From Serinus canaria (lineage: Eukaryota; Chordata; Aves; Passeriformes; Fringillidae), in NCBI RefSeq assembly GCF_022539315.1, contig NC_066319.1, positions 27,242,093 to 27,306,092 of the forward strand: a stretch of DNA of 64,000 nt. Direction: 5' to 3'. The notes under the pieces were generated by a model. The model did no database searches, was not told the DNA's origin, and worked only from the letters and a program-made list of their open reading frames with translations. Shown piece by piece: positions 1 through 10,463 of this stretch. The translations under genes were made by a program, and so were the position numbers. Position 1 is the stretch's first letter; each line of letters starts with the position of its first letter.

Positions 1-2929
1 AACAAGAAGGTATCCCTGAAGGTTATATGCCCTGAGTACCTGGGCGCTGCAACCTGGTTGAGCAAACACAATAGTGCTCCACTGAGCACTGAGTGCTACA
101 GGGCAAACAGGTACCGAAGGCACCTTTGCAGCCACCTGCAAGAGACAGCTCTTTCCTAGCCACTGGCAAAGGTGCCCATTGTCCAGGGTGACAAGGAGGG
201 CAGGGTTCACCTTGGCTGTCCCTGCTTGGCACTGTTCTTATGCACTCTCTCTGCTGGGCAGACAATGCAGAGGGGACAGGGATTGTCTGGGTCCCTGCTT
301 GTTCAGGGCATCTGCAAGAGCTGCACAACTTGGAAAATCCTGTGTCTTCTGTATAAACCAGTTAAACTTTAACTGAAGTCCTGATTTCTCTCCCCAAATG
401 ATTCAGTGGTTTCAGTGTGGTGCCACTAAGGCAAATATTCCTCCATGGTGGAAGGAGGAAGATAGAGTCTATCCCAAACAAAAATCCTGATGACAGTAAG
501 GATGGGTGGAGGAGACAACAGCCTGGTGAAGCCTGTGCTGTTCCTGACTCTAGCTTCCTTAATGGCTGCAGACAGTACCTAAACACCCTGGAATCAGTGG
601 TGTTATTGCAAACAAATGAGACTGCTACCCCATTTAGCCTGGTATCCTACCTGCAACAGAGGCAAACAGTCAATTTGGGGGTAAAATGACATCCACACTA
701 CATGCAAGTCCAGGCTAAATCCTCCTTGCCTGTCTGCTGCTTCTTCCCGACCATTAAGGGGCCTCATGCCACAGCCCTGACTCACCCAAGCCACTTGACA
801 ATATTCCTTCCTATGGTTTTTCCATTTCCTTGACAGGCTCAGTGAAAGAGTGGGGTACACTCCAACACTACATCAGTACCTGTAGAGTCACATACTTGGG
901 GTTCTAACAAGGTGTCATTTGATTTTATGAACTGAAATAGAGTATCTGGGGTTGGTGGAGAAGTGTGCGTGGTTGGTCCTTTTCCATCTTTGAGAGTTTA
1001 AGTGCACCTGATATCCTGCCTTGTCATTTGAGCAGCAACACCCCCACTTATCACACGCATGCAGAGAGTAAAGGGTTGCACCTACAGCGCAGTAATCTGA
1101 CGCCATATGTGGCTTCCGTTATTTGAAAATACTTTATCATTCAATTTCAGATGTAACAGGAACATGTGAATGCCGAAAAGGCATAGGGAGAAAAGATGCT
1201 AATCATTCCAGAGTAGCTGGGACACTTCAGACAAACATTTGGCTAGGGAGAACCTTTTCTTCTGGCTTATCTTCTGCCCCTGGAGCCGGGGAGGCGGGCT
1301 GGGAAAGCGTGCTTGTGAGAGAACTGGGAACGCTGTGAAGTGACAGCTTGCCAGAACAGGAGCACCATCCATTTTAATAACCATTTGGCTCAATCTGAAA
1401 ACCAACCAACCAGACCAACCTGACAGTAACAAGAACAAGCTCTTTTTACTGCAAGCAATTGTGAATTCATGCCCAAGGCTTGATGTCCTCTTCAAGGCAA
1501 AGGGGAGTTTTGTCTTGGTAAAAATTTCAAAGCTATTCACTATAGCTGGCATCTGAAAGTCAAGTAACATCAAAGAGGGGTACCCAGCCCCACAGCTTCA
1601 ACTCCAAGGCAAATTCTTTGCCATGAGGAATCAACCTGAAGCCAACATATAAGCAGGGTTTCCTATGGGATTTATAGCATTTACAAGAGAGGATCCGGTA
1701 TTTCTGCTTAGGAAAGGAGCCGACATACAATGACTGTGCTGGAAATTGTGCTCAATTATAAAGTGCAAATGCACTCCCTGAATCACTCCTGCAATTTCTG
1801 AAGCACAAGCCCAGCCCCAAGTTCACAAGGAGTCAGGTGAAAATCCTGCATTGCCTCCTCTCTTTCTGTAGGAGACAGATTTCCAGCAGACACCTTTGCA
1901 CAGGACAGGGGGGAAGGGAGATGTCCTTGTGTGTCCTCTCCACAGGTGCCCTTTAAGCAGAGCTGGACTGGCACAGGGACTGTCTGCACAGAGGGAACAG
2001 CAGCATTGATCACAGGTTCTTTGTCCTTTATAAAACAGCATGTACGGACTGGAGAAGGCTGATAATATGGTGTCCCAAAGTGTTGTCAGTGGCAAAAACC
2101 ATTTCAGCCTCATCCAGCTTGTAATTAAACTGCTGTCACTTGCAGAAGATATCTCACAATGGCATTTATCCTCCACAGCTCCCCCAAGGCACAGAGAGCT
2201 CCTGGACCTCAGCATGTGCGCTCTGCCTTCCTGCAGGGCACTGCAGCAGTGCTTGGTCACTGCTGTTCAAAGATGTCCCCCTGTGAAAAGGCTGCTGAGG
2301 AAGGACAGGGTGAGTAGCAGGGGAGCGGCTGCTTGTGAGGTACACTGTAGAACAAGAATTAGTTTTAAATCCTGATCAGGAGGCAAAATATGGATGACTC
2401 CGGAAACGGAGAAACAACAGTCAAGATAAGGGCAGTGTTGTATTCCCATCTTGGGGGTGGACACAATACCCCTAGCTTGACAGTGAATTCATCAAGTGAC
2501 TATCTGAGGTCAGAATCCAAGCACACTTCTCTCCTTGCCTCAGTAGTTCCGTGCCAGTATTGCATGCCCCTGCAGTCTCACATCTCTAACCATTTACAAA
2601 CCTTCTTCCATTCACCAAATACTAACTTGGAACATGTCAGCCAGGAAATGAATGAAAGCAACTGATAAAAATCAAAATGCAGTTCAGACAGGGGCAGTAT
2701 TCACATATTTGTGTTGTTTAATGGTCAGATCCTTGGCGTGGTGAGCTTGGCATGGCCAAGACCAACAAAAATCTGTCTTTGGTGAGCAAGCTGGGGGCTG
2801 GCAGATGCCATAATTGACACACTCACAGCTCTGTGAGCTCAGTTTCGGTGGGGACGGGGCAAGCGTCCTGCAGGTCTCCCCCTCCCCTCCCCTCCCGTGC
2901 ACGCCAGTGTCCACGGTGCAAGTCCCTCC

Positions 2930-3300
2930 TTCTGCTGCCAGTCCTTTCAGTGCTGTGGGGCAGGAAAGCCCTTTCTGTCACTGCCGCGGGGCAGTGCCCG
3001 CCGGCCGTGCGCAGTGCCCGCCGTGCGGCCCTGCCCGGGACCGCTGAGGGGCCCGCGCAGCGCGGGGCGACGGCGCCGCCTGCCGGCACTGCCCCGCACC
3101 GCCCGCCCCATCCCGGCACGGCCCCATCCCGGCACTGCTGGCACCATTCAGCACTGCTGGCACCATCCCGGCACTGCCCCGCACCATGCCGGCACTGCTG
3201 GCACCACTCGGCACTGCCGGCCCCATCCTGGCACTGCCCCGCATCCCGCTTAGCCCTCCGGCGCTGGCACTGCCTCGGAACTGCTGGGGGAACGTTCTTT
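2930..3300. promoter_or_regulatory. Small intronic CpG-rich island
   Basis: CpG dinucleotides are dense from about 2980 to 3290 (for example the runs around 3001-3075), in a gene that is otherwise CpG-poor. The left half looks non-repetitive with GC-box-like words. The right half is a degenerate tandem array. It may be an unmethylated intragenic island or only a GC-rich minisatellite with residual CpG. No TATA box, initiator or clean splice donor on either strand makes a promoter call secure. Confidence 0.5.
3081..3250. repeat. Degenerate GC-rich minisatellite
   Basis: About seven to eight imperfect units of 18-21 bp are arranged head to tail. Each is built from the words GGCACTGC and then TGGCACCAT or CCCGCACCAT. 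The array leaves open frames on both strands, including a 185-codon plus frame whose product would repeat the motif His-Cys-Trp-His-His. That is an effect of the unit length and base composition rather than a gene. Confidence 0.8.
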
Positions 3301-4094
3301 ATTCAGGGAACACGAGGCTTTGGGGCAGCTCGGTGTGTTGTTTACTGCATATATGAGCTCTCCTTACTGCCTGAACTTCTCCTTTCCTGATGAAAACTGG
3401 GAGGGGGCGGGGAGGACCTGGCAACAAGTTTCAACCATTAGGAGTCTTGTAAACTATAAACACTTTCTGTAAATAAAACTTCTTTCCCGCGATCTCCATG
3501 TTCAACATATGCTCACAAGCAATAAGGCCGAGGGCACCTGCATCCATGCAGCGCCAGCTCCACAGTGCATTCCCACAAAGTGTCATGTGTTTCCCACTGA
3601 GGTCTATAAACAGGTGTGCAGCCTCCTTTCCCTTCGGGTGAAATTCCCATGTCCCATACTCCCACTTTGCTGTTTCCAGCTGACACTCTTAAAAGTTAGG
3701 GGGGAAGAAAAATGCAATCCACCAGCTAAATGAACATCTCAGCAATCTCAAGATGTCTCAGAAGGTTCCCAGGTAATAAAAAATGTATAATAACTCTCTG
3801 ATGCCCTTTCTTTTCTTATCCTTTCTTATTTATTTAGTTTTAAATTTGGCATTTTGTCAGCTATATTTTGGGTACTTCAAAAAACACCCAAGTCAAAACA
3901 AATTGTAGATGAAAGATAACAACAGACAGGAAAAAGAAAGCAAAGCAAGAAAAAGAGTTAAAATAAAACCAGAGAGAAATATACCCAACCGACTGGCTTT
4001 CCTGCTCCCACATAAATAATGGACAGCCAATAAATAAGTAAGTTACAGGGCTCAGCCGAGCCCAGGAGACTGGTGGACAAGATCCTGCAGGTTT

Positions 4095-4245
4095 ATTAGA
4101 ACACAGACACACAGCTGGAAGGTGATTTGGGAGGTCATTGAGCCTGGTCTGCTGCTATCTCTGGTAGTGCCTCACCCACGACCCTCACTGGGACCAATTT
4201 TTCTCAGCTAGGAAGAGATGGAAATACCCCACCCACCATCAGCCT
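4095..4245 (-). repeat. Possible old CR1 3' tail
   Basis: The stretch contains a phrase like the CR1 antisense tail (ggaaggtgatttgggaggtcattgagcctggtctgctg). It is too diverged to be sure, and no terminal ATTCTATG-type repeat is visible. It could equally be unique intron sequence. Confidence 0.3.
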
Positions 4246-5479
4246 TGTGATTTGGGACTCGAACCACAAGGTTTGAGAGCTGAATTTGGTATCCTTGCTG
4301 TATTACTGAATTACATTCATTTTAAGGCATTCTCAAGCACACACTTCACAAAATTTTTTCTAGTGCTACCATGAATTTCTAGGTTTTCCAGCAATCAGTT
4401 TATCAGATCTGCCTTAAATTCAACATATTATCTGCCTTAAATATAACAGTTTATAGGGCTCTGGCCAGTGTTAATCCTAAAGATACTCCCAAGATCCTAA
4501 TGGCACTTCCAAGAGATAATACATCCCTGCTGCAACAGTTCCAAGATGTCTGAGTAGTTACTGGGAGGAGTTCAGAGAAGATTAACTTTTACTAATCTGA
4601 ATGTTACTTTTCTAGCAAGGTGCTAAGTGCTGTGCTCTCAGAAAACTTCTTTCACCTTCCCAGGGTTTGGGTGGGATGTGTGTAATTTTACTCTAGTTGT
4701 CTGCCACGCACTCATTTGAATCAGTGTCTCCAGGTTTATGATAACAAGAGATGGGTGCTTTTTAGGGTAATTTAGGTGCTTTTAGTTTTGTTTCCACTTA
4801 AAGCTGAAACAAATCCTTCTCAGGCGATTCACTGACTCCTCTTCAGCTTCTCCTCTCTCTCTCTAAAAGGATACTTCATATAAAGAAAGTATGTGCTTCT
4901 GAGCTGTTGGCTTAGGTGAGGCAGATCCCAGCTTTGCTGTTGAGTGTAACTTAGATTTTGCTTTGCATCTGTAGGCATCCAGCAGTTGCTTTTTTTTATG
5001 GTACATACTCCTAATGAGAATTAAGGAGCTTTCTCTGCCTCACCTGAACCCTTCTTCTCTCTAGCATCACTAATAATTCACTCTATTCCAGTTTTTTTCA
5101 TTAATATTTCTGCCTTTGCATCCTTTTATTTAAAGCTTTAGGCAGGGTTGCTAATGTATCCAATACAAGATAATAATACCATGCAAGCCAATACCATCAT
5201 TATGATACCATTAGAATGATAGCAAAGCTCCCATACCAAGAATGATGCCAACGTCTTCCACAAAGAAGGCAGGATTTAACCTGCCTATGCCAGCCCACTG
5301 ATTTTGCCACCTCCCTTCCCACTTTCCACCTCCCACTACGTCTCTAAATCAAAGAGAATGTGCATCAGCAGGAGGAGCAGCTCCGACTGACCAAGGAAGG
5401 TACAAGTTTGCCTCCTCATAATCAAACTTTCTCCATTTGTTTGAGTAGGATGAACATGGGGGACAGAAGCTAGTCATAA

Positions 5480-5720
5480 AATCTGCTGGATTTCATTAGC
5501 ACAACTCCTGATTAATTTCAGAGCACTAATTTGAAGAGTATTTTAATACAGTATATTAATTTTGCTTCATCATTATAATTTAATTGCAAATGAGTGCCGC
5601 TGTACATAACTGCAGTAAGCATATGCAAGTTCAGTACCTGTTTAGCAATAAAATTTCAGGCTCATTTGTGTAATTAGTAACACTCCCTTGTTTTCTTACA
5701 GGTTATCTTTCAGATTTTTC
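5480..5720. other. AT-rich block with homeodomain-like words
   Basis: The block has many TAAT/ATTA/TTAAT words and an octamer-like ATTGCAAATGAG, in non-repetitive sequence. This texture is typical of conserved noncoding elements in large developmental or neural genes. Conservation cannot be seen from one sequence. Confidence 0.3.
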
Positions 5721-6851
5721 AAACAATAAAGTGCATTGAGTTTTCATTGTTTTGCTGCTGGTGTGCTTTCTGTACTTCTCCTTGGACAGGGAAACCTGAT
5801 AAATAGGATGGTAAGTTCCAATTTCAATAAAAATCACTTTCTGAGGAATTCCTCTTTCAGATCTTGCAGGCTTGCCAACTACACTACAGTGACAATTGTT
5901 CACATGGTTTAGTAATGCATTTTATTTTCTAAATGAAATAGAATGAAAAAACCATAACTAAAAAGAGCTGTGCAGTCAGGTTCTCATCTGCTGTAAAATG
6001 AGAACATTAAGCCTGCTCACTATGACCAAAGGCTAAAGCCAGACTGACTGTGTGATCACTGACAGCAGATTTCCCCAGCCCAAGAGCAGGCACAGTTCTG
6101 TCAGTGAATCTGCAAACTTCTCTGGCCTTCCCTGCAAATGCTCACTCAGCCTTCTGGAACATGACTGCCCCCAAAAAAAACCCCACAAGAACCTGTCCCT
6201 TTACCCATCCTTGTGCTGACACACAACCACAGCAACACAACAGCACCTCTGGAGTGGTATTCCATTAAAAAGTGGGATTTACTGGCTCTCAGCCTGATGT
6301 AGGATCATGTGCACATCTACATAATGTTTCATAATAGAAGTTTTGACTTCACAACTTGAGAAGTTGGATACTCAGAATCCCCACACAGAGAGTCCTGTTA
6401 AGGTGAGACAAGCTGTTGGATAGTTAGCAGATGCCAAAATTAAAAGTAGTTGTTGCAAACCTGACTGCAACTAAGAACGGCAAAGTTCTTAGCCACATGA
6501 TGTCCATACTGTTTCCCTCCCACAAGCCCTGGCACATAGAGACATGTAAATCCTATGTATTGATGGGGGCTCAGGAGTGATGTGCTGCATCTCATCACAT
6601 CACGCAAGTCTGCAAGCCCTTGCATGCAGAAGATACCTGACAACACTGGCTCTGCTAAACACTGCTTCTGAGATTACTCACATAGGTCTAGTATAGGCAT
6701 CTGTAGCAGTGCTGTGGGCCAAACCCTGCCATTCTCATCTTTATTCAAATGGGTGTTTTTAGCAGTTCAAGACACACCAAACATTGCATTTCACCTACGC
6801 AAGAGAGTAGGATCAGGCCCTTTCATTTAGTCAAGTCATAAAAGGTTTCAC

Positions 6852-6977
6852 CTGAGGTTTTCTGAGCTGAATTCTGATTCCAGGAAACGAAGGAACTGGT
6901 CTCGTCCTACTGGGTCCTTCAGCACCTCATCCATGGAAAAACCCCATCTTTTCACACGCTGCTGACTAGGTTCTTTG
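6852..6977 (-). CDS. RGS6: RGS6 coding exon: start of the RGS box
   Basis: The exon is 126 nt, acceptor ccccaaacag and donor GTGAAA. It encodes (S)[19 protein letters not shown] followed by [20 protein letters not shown] and Asn-Leu-(Arg). The [14 protein letters not shown] segment joins the GGL domain to the RGS box. [14 protein letters not shown] is the first part of the RGS domain, including the Glu-Asn pair next to the Galpha switch contact surface. Met-Asp-Glu-Val and Asp-Pro replace human Phe-Asp-Glu-Ile and Asp-Gln, and so resemble RGS7 at these sites. The next exon (starting RFWLAVQDLKK in mammals) was looked for on the minus strand in 1-6851 and not found, so it is beyond the left edge. 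Confidence 0.96.
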
Positions 6978-7133
6978 CTGTTTGGGGAGAGAAGGGGAAA
7001 AACAGATGGAATGTTCATCTCTGCCTGCTGTCCGAGCAGCTGCTGCTGTTTCTGCTAAGTGAAGGGAGGAAGATTATTAGATGACATGGTTTTTTTTTCT
7101 CAATATTTTACAGAAATTCAGTTTAGCAAATAA

Positions 7134-7166
<33 letters not shown>

Positions 7167-10100
7167 AAAAAAAAAAAAAACAAAAAAACCTATAAAGACC
7201 AGGACTTTAAATCATTACATCATTTTAATCATTAAAGGATGATATTTGCTTGCTACATACATGGTGAAATAAGAGAGAATGTGACTGATATGATTTTCAG
7301 AGCAATTTCTGATAGGTTTCATTTGGAAGAACAGCATACCATGCCTAAATGGATATACCATTTATATTAATACCACACAATTATGCACTTCTTGCATATT
7401 TCCTCAAGTATACCTTAGGATTTCTTATGCATCATGGCAGAAATTTCCCAGCAATGTTTGCTGGGTCACTGGTGAGCTCCAGAGCATTTCCTTGTGTCCC
7501 ACACAGTACTGCCTGGTCACTTGGAACTGGCTTCAGATTTTCAGATCCACATTTGCATTATAAAAGCAGTTCACAAAGAAGCAGTGCAGGCAAAGTATCT
7601 AAAATGATTACTGGTTTGTGGTCTTTCATTTTTTAGTGCCTCTGATTTTTGCATGCCTAAGTCTCAGAAGACTAAAAAGCATCTTCCTCCTACTCTCCAT
7701 GATAATCAGACTTTTATTTTGTATCTCAGCTGGGATACTGAGATGCAGAGGCACCCAAAGTCACCAGCAACCTTGCTCCTTAATTATTTCTTAACACAGC
7801 CCAACTTACATAAGCTGTTGTTTGAATAGCCAGACATGTTGCAGAGATGCCTATGGGCAGAGGTGGTGCCTGGGAATCACAACAAGGATCCTATGAGACA
7901 GCCTGCATCAGAGCGTAATCTGGGCTCACAAAGTGTTTGAAAGCTTCTGGTGTGATAGCGTCATACTATGGGACAAGCATTAGAACACAGCTCAGCTGCT
8001 CACATTGGTGACAGCAGAGCCATTGTTAACAGTACATATCTATTAAACTATGTGTCTTGTCATGTCCACAACGATTCCTAATCACGGAGCCTTAGGGGAC
8101 AGTGGCGATCTGTGCTGAAGACAAATAAGCCAAAGGGGTAAATAAAATGCCTGCTTTCATTTTCTCTTGGTGTAAAGGCTAAGCAAAATTGATAGGCATG
8201 TCCTCACTCGAGGAGCAGCACACTTGGGATGGCTCCTCCTGTGCTCCCTCAGGAGCCAGCAGTGCTGCAGACAAAGGTGCAGATCCAGCCTACCTGTTAC
8301 ATGAACCAGTCTGGCCATGGGGACACAAAAGCCATGCTTCTGCACAGCCATGCACAATCTAAGCTCAGGGAATTTCCTGCTGAATCCAGAGATTTGTACC
8401 TGCTCTTCTTGCAGCTACACAATGTTCTGGCACATACACAGAAAAAAAAACCAAAAAGGCCAAAGTGCTGTCTAAAACAGAATGCTTTCCATGGCATTTC
8501 CTGAGTCCTGATTGCCATGGAGGATGAACTCTAGTGGCACGGGGCTGCCCATACTCAGCAGCCAGCCTTGCCACTGGCAGTCAGAGGCTCTTTGTTTTCC
8601 TGCACAAGGGCTCTGCCCTCCTAACTGAGGAAACAGCTTTGCAGGCAACACAAGGGGATCTTGGGGATCATTTAATTATTCATGCAAGTTGCAACTAGAT
8701 GCAGATGCAGTTAGTTTTTTTACAATAGAGAATAAAATGGAAATACATAGCTGTTTGTTTTTCCATCTCCCCACACAACAGCTTTCTCTTTTTCATCTGC
8801 AGGAAAATCACTTTCCATAACTCTGAAATCATAGCAGAAACCAAGCATTTATTTTAAATTCCTATAAGGCTGTGACATCAGGTTAATTGTATTCTTCAGG
8901 GACACAGACAGCTTTGCTGGGATTTGCAGCTACGTCAACAGATGCAGAAATAATGGATGCCTGGATTACCTTGTGGGTGAGGGCTTCTACAGAGCAGTAT
9001 TTTGCAAGGGCTGTATCTGGTACTAGTCCTACTAGGGAGGATGGAGAAAATGAGAGAAACTAGCTAAGAAAAAAATAACAAATACTAAAATTATGTGAAG
9101 AGGGGCAGAGGTTAGGAAAATAATGGATTTCTGTGACTACCAGAGAAGCAGATGAAAACAACTTTCATATCCCAAACTACCTGGTTTTTAAATGGGGAAA
9201 AATCTTGTCCTTTTCCTGGAACACTAATTCCCTATGAATCAGTTTTCTTAGGCCAATAGCATCTCTAAATTATTATTCAAGAATACACAGGATTAGATTT
9301 GGTATTTTCTTATCAAAGATTTGCTAAAGTGAACTCCAAGTTCAGATTTGGTGCCAAATGGCAGCAACTAAAGACTGGAGAAGCTGCTGAGCCCTTGCAG
9401 CTGTTGGCCACAGGATGTGACTGAGTAGTGAAGGTAATATGGGGCATGAGAGTTCCACTTGAATTTTCTGTGGGAGCTGTTAGGCATAGAGGCAGGCAGG
9501 GTAATTCGAGCCCCTTTGCGAGGATTGCAGATAGCCTGTGAGGGCAAGATACACAGACACAGGCCAGACTTTCCTTGCACCAGCATCACATGGGCAAAAC
9601 ATGATCTCTGTTGCAGTGTTCTGCTTGTTTGTTTTGTTTTTTGTTTTTTTTTTTTCTGGAGGGGGGGTGGTGTGGGTGGGTTGAGAAACTGAGGTGCAAG
9701 GCATTGAATATCCTCCAGGCACTCCTCCTTCTTTCCATCTATTTGACACACCATAACAGAGCCAAGCCAGCTTGTTCACCAGCAGGTGAGGCCCAAACTC
9801 ACTCTAGCAACCTATTACAATTCTGACCTGCCAAGTCTCACACATCACACGTGAGCTACATTCTTCTGGCTCCTGTGCAAAACTCACTGCACAGCAGCAA
9901 TGGCCACCACTTAAAACTCATCCCATTTTTCCAGCAGCATCTTTCATGGGATTCCATGACAAGAGCAGGGCTGGAGCATTGCAGCTGGGAAGGCTCCCAA
10001 GGGTCAAATGAGATGTGCTGAAACAAGTTTGTCTTAGCAGTATCCTACAGCTTTAGGCTCCTAGACCTGAGTCTGTGCATGTGCTCAACAGGTATGAGAA

Positions 10101-10309
10101 CATCCATTACCTGACTTACAGAGTCCCATACATTAAGCCATATGGAAGGGCTAAATAATTCACAGATACCAGTGATAAACTTTAGCTATGTTCTTGAATC
10201 TTGTAGTACAGACATACAACTTCCTTTCCAAACAGGGCAGTGTGAAGAGCATACAAACGAAATAGCAAGACAACTCTCACATTAGTTAAAACTACCAATT
10301 AATTTTTAC
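6978..10309 (-). other. RGS6 intron between the GGL cassette exon and the RGS-box exon
   Basis: The intron is 3.3 kb. It contains a very long A-run at 7135-7188 and a T/G-rich stretch at 9630-9680 (a run of T followed by GGAGGGGGGGTGGTGTGGGTGGG). No exon, RNA gene or clear transposon was recognised in the remainder. Confidence 0.75.
7135..7188. repeat. Long poly(A) tract
   Basis: There are 31 A, one C, 14 A, one C and 7 A in a row. On the RGS6 (minus) strand this is a poly(T) stretch ending about 158 nt upstream of the RGS-box exon acceptor. No retroposed body or target-site duplication was recognised on either side, so it is called a simple repeat rather than a retrogene tail. Confidence 0.9.
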
Positions 10310-10420
10310 CTCATTTCAATGTCCCACAGTGCTGCATCATCACTTATCCAGGGATTGGAAGGCTCAGCAGGAGTTATGAAGGGGTCATATTCCACATACT
10401 GCTCTGTGTAGGCTATTAAA
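10310..10420 (-). CDS. RGS6: RGS6 coding exon: GGL C-terminal half with NPW motif (cassette exon)
   Basis: The exon is 111 nt (37 codons). It completes Ser and then reads [36 protein letters not shown], ending two bases into a Ser codon at the donor GTAAAA. It carries the Asn-Pro-Trp motif (about residues 307-309) that in GGL and Ggamma proteins contacts Gbeta. In human RGS6 the equivalent 37-residue exon is known to be skipped, giving isoforms with an incomplete GGL domain. Here the exon is also symmetric (phase 2 on both sides), so skipping keeps the frame. Its acceptor is preceded by a 37-nt uninterrupted pyrimidine tract. Phe and Ala replace human Leu and Val (DPLITP, DDVALW). Confidence 0.96.
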
Positions 10421-10426
10421 CTGGCA

Positions 10427-10463
10427 GGAAAAAAAAAAAGGAAAAAAAAGAAAAAAGAAAGGG
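10427..10463 (-). promoter_or_regulatory. RGS6: Polypyrimidine tract of the GGL cassette exon
   Basis: The plus strand shows 37 consecutive purines. In the RGS6 transcript this is 37 consecutive pyrimidines ending six bases before the AG acceptor. It contains several UUUCUUU and CUUUC words of the kind bound by PTB and U2AF65. No other acceptor in the window has a tract of this length directly attached to the AG. Confidence 0.75.

Larger units (their letters stand above)
1..6851 (-). other. RGS6 intron after the first RGS-box exon (incomplete)
   Basis: No coding exon is supported here on either strand. 1-2900 is plain mixed-composition intron sequence. 2930-3300 is GC- and CpG-rich with a degenerate minisatellite. 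3300-5480 is AT-rich and unremarkable apart from a possible old CR1 tail near 4095-4245. 5480-5720 is dense in TAAT/ATTA words and may be a conserved noncoding element. 5720-6851 shows nothing notable. ORFs up to 185 codons near 2.8-3.4 kb come from low-stop GC-rich repeats. Confidence 0.7.

Noticed and set aside
2833..3390. Overlapping open frames of up to 185 codons on both strands
   Set aside because: They follow a GC-rich minisatellite that lacks stops in all frames; the products are simple His/Cys/Trp/Pro/Arg repeats.
1..6851. Search for the next RGS6 exon (RFWLAVQDLKK region) on the minus strand
   Set aside because: No sequence with the conserved Trp-Leu-Ala and downstream APGAPSAINLD motif was found, so the exon is taken to lie outside the window.
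7135..7188. Poly(A) tract as the tail of a processed pseudogene
   Set aside because: No gene-like sequence, polyadenylation signal or target-site duplication could be placed next to it.
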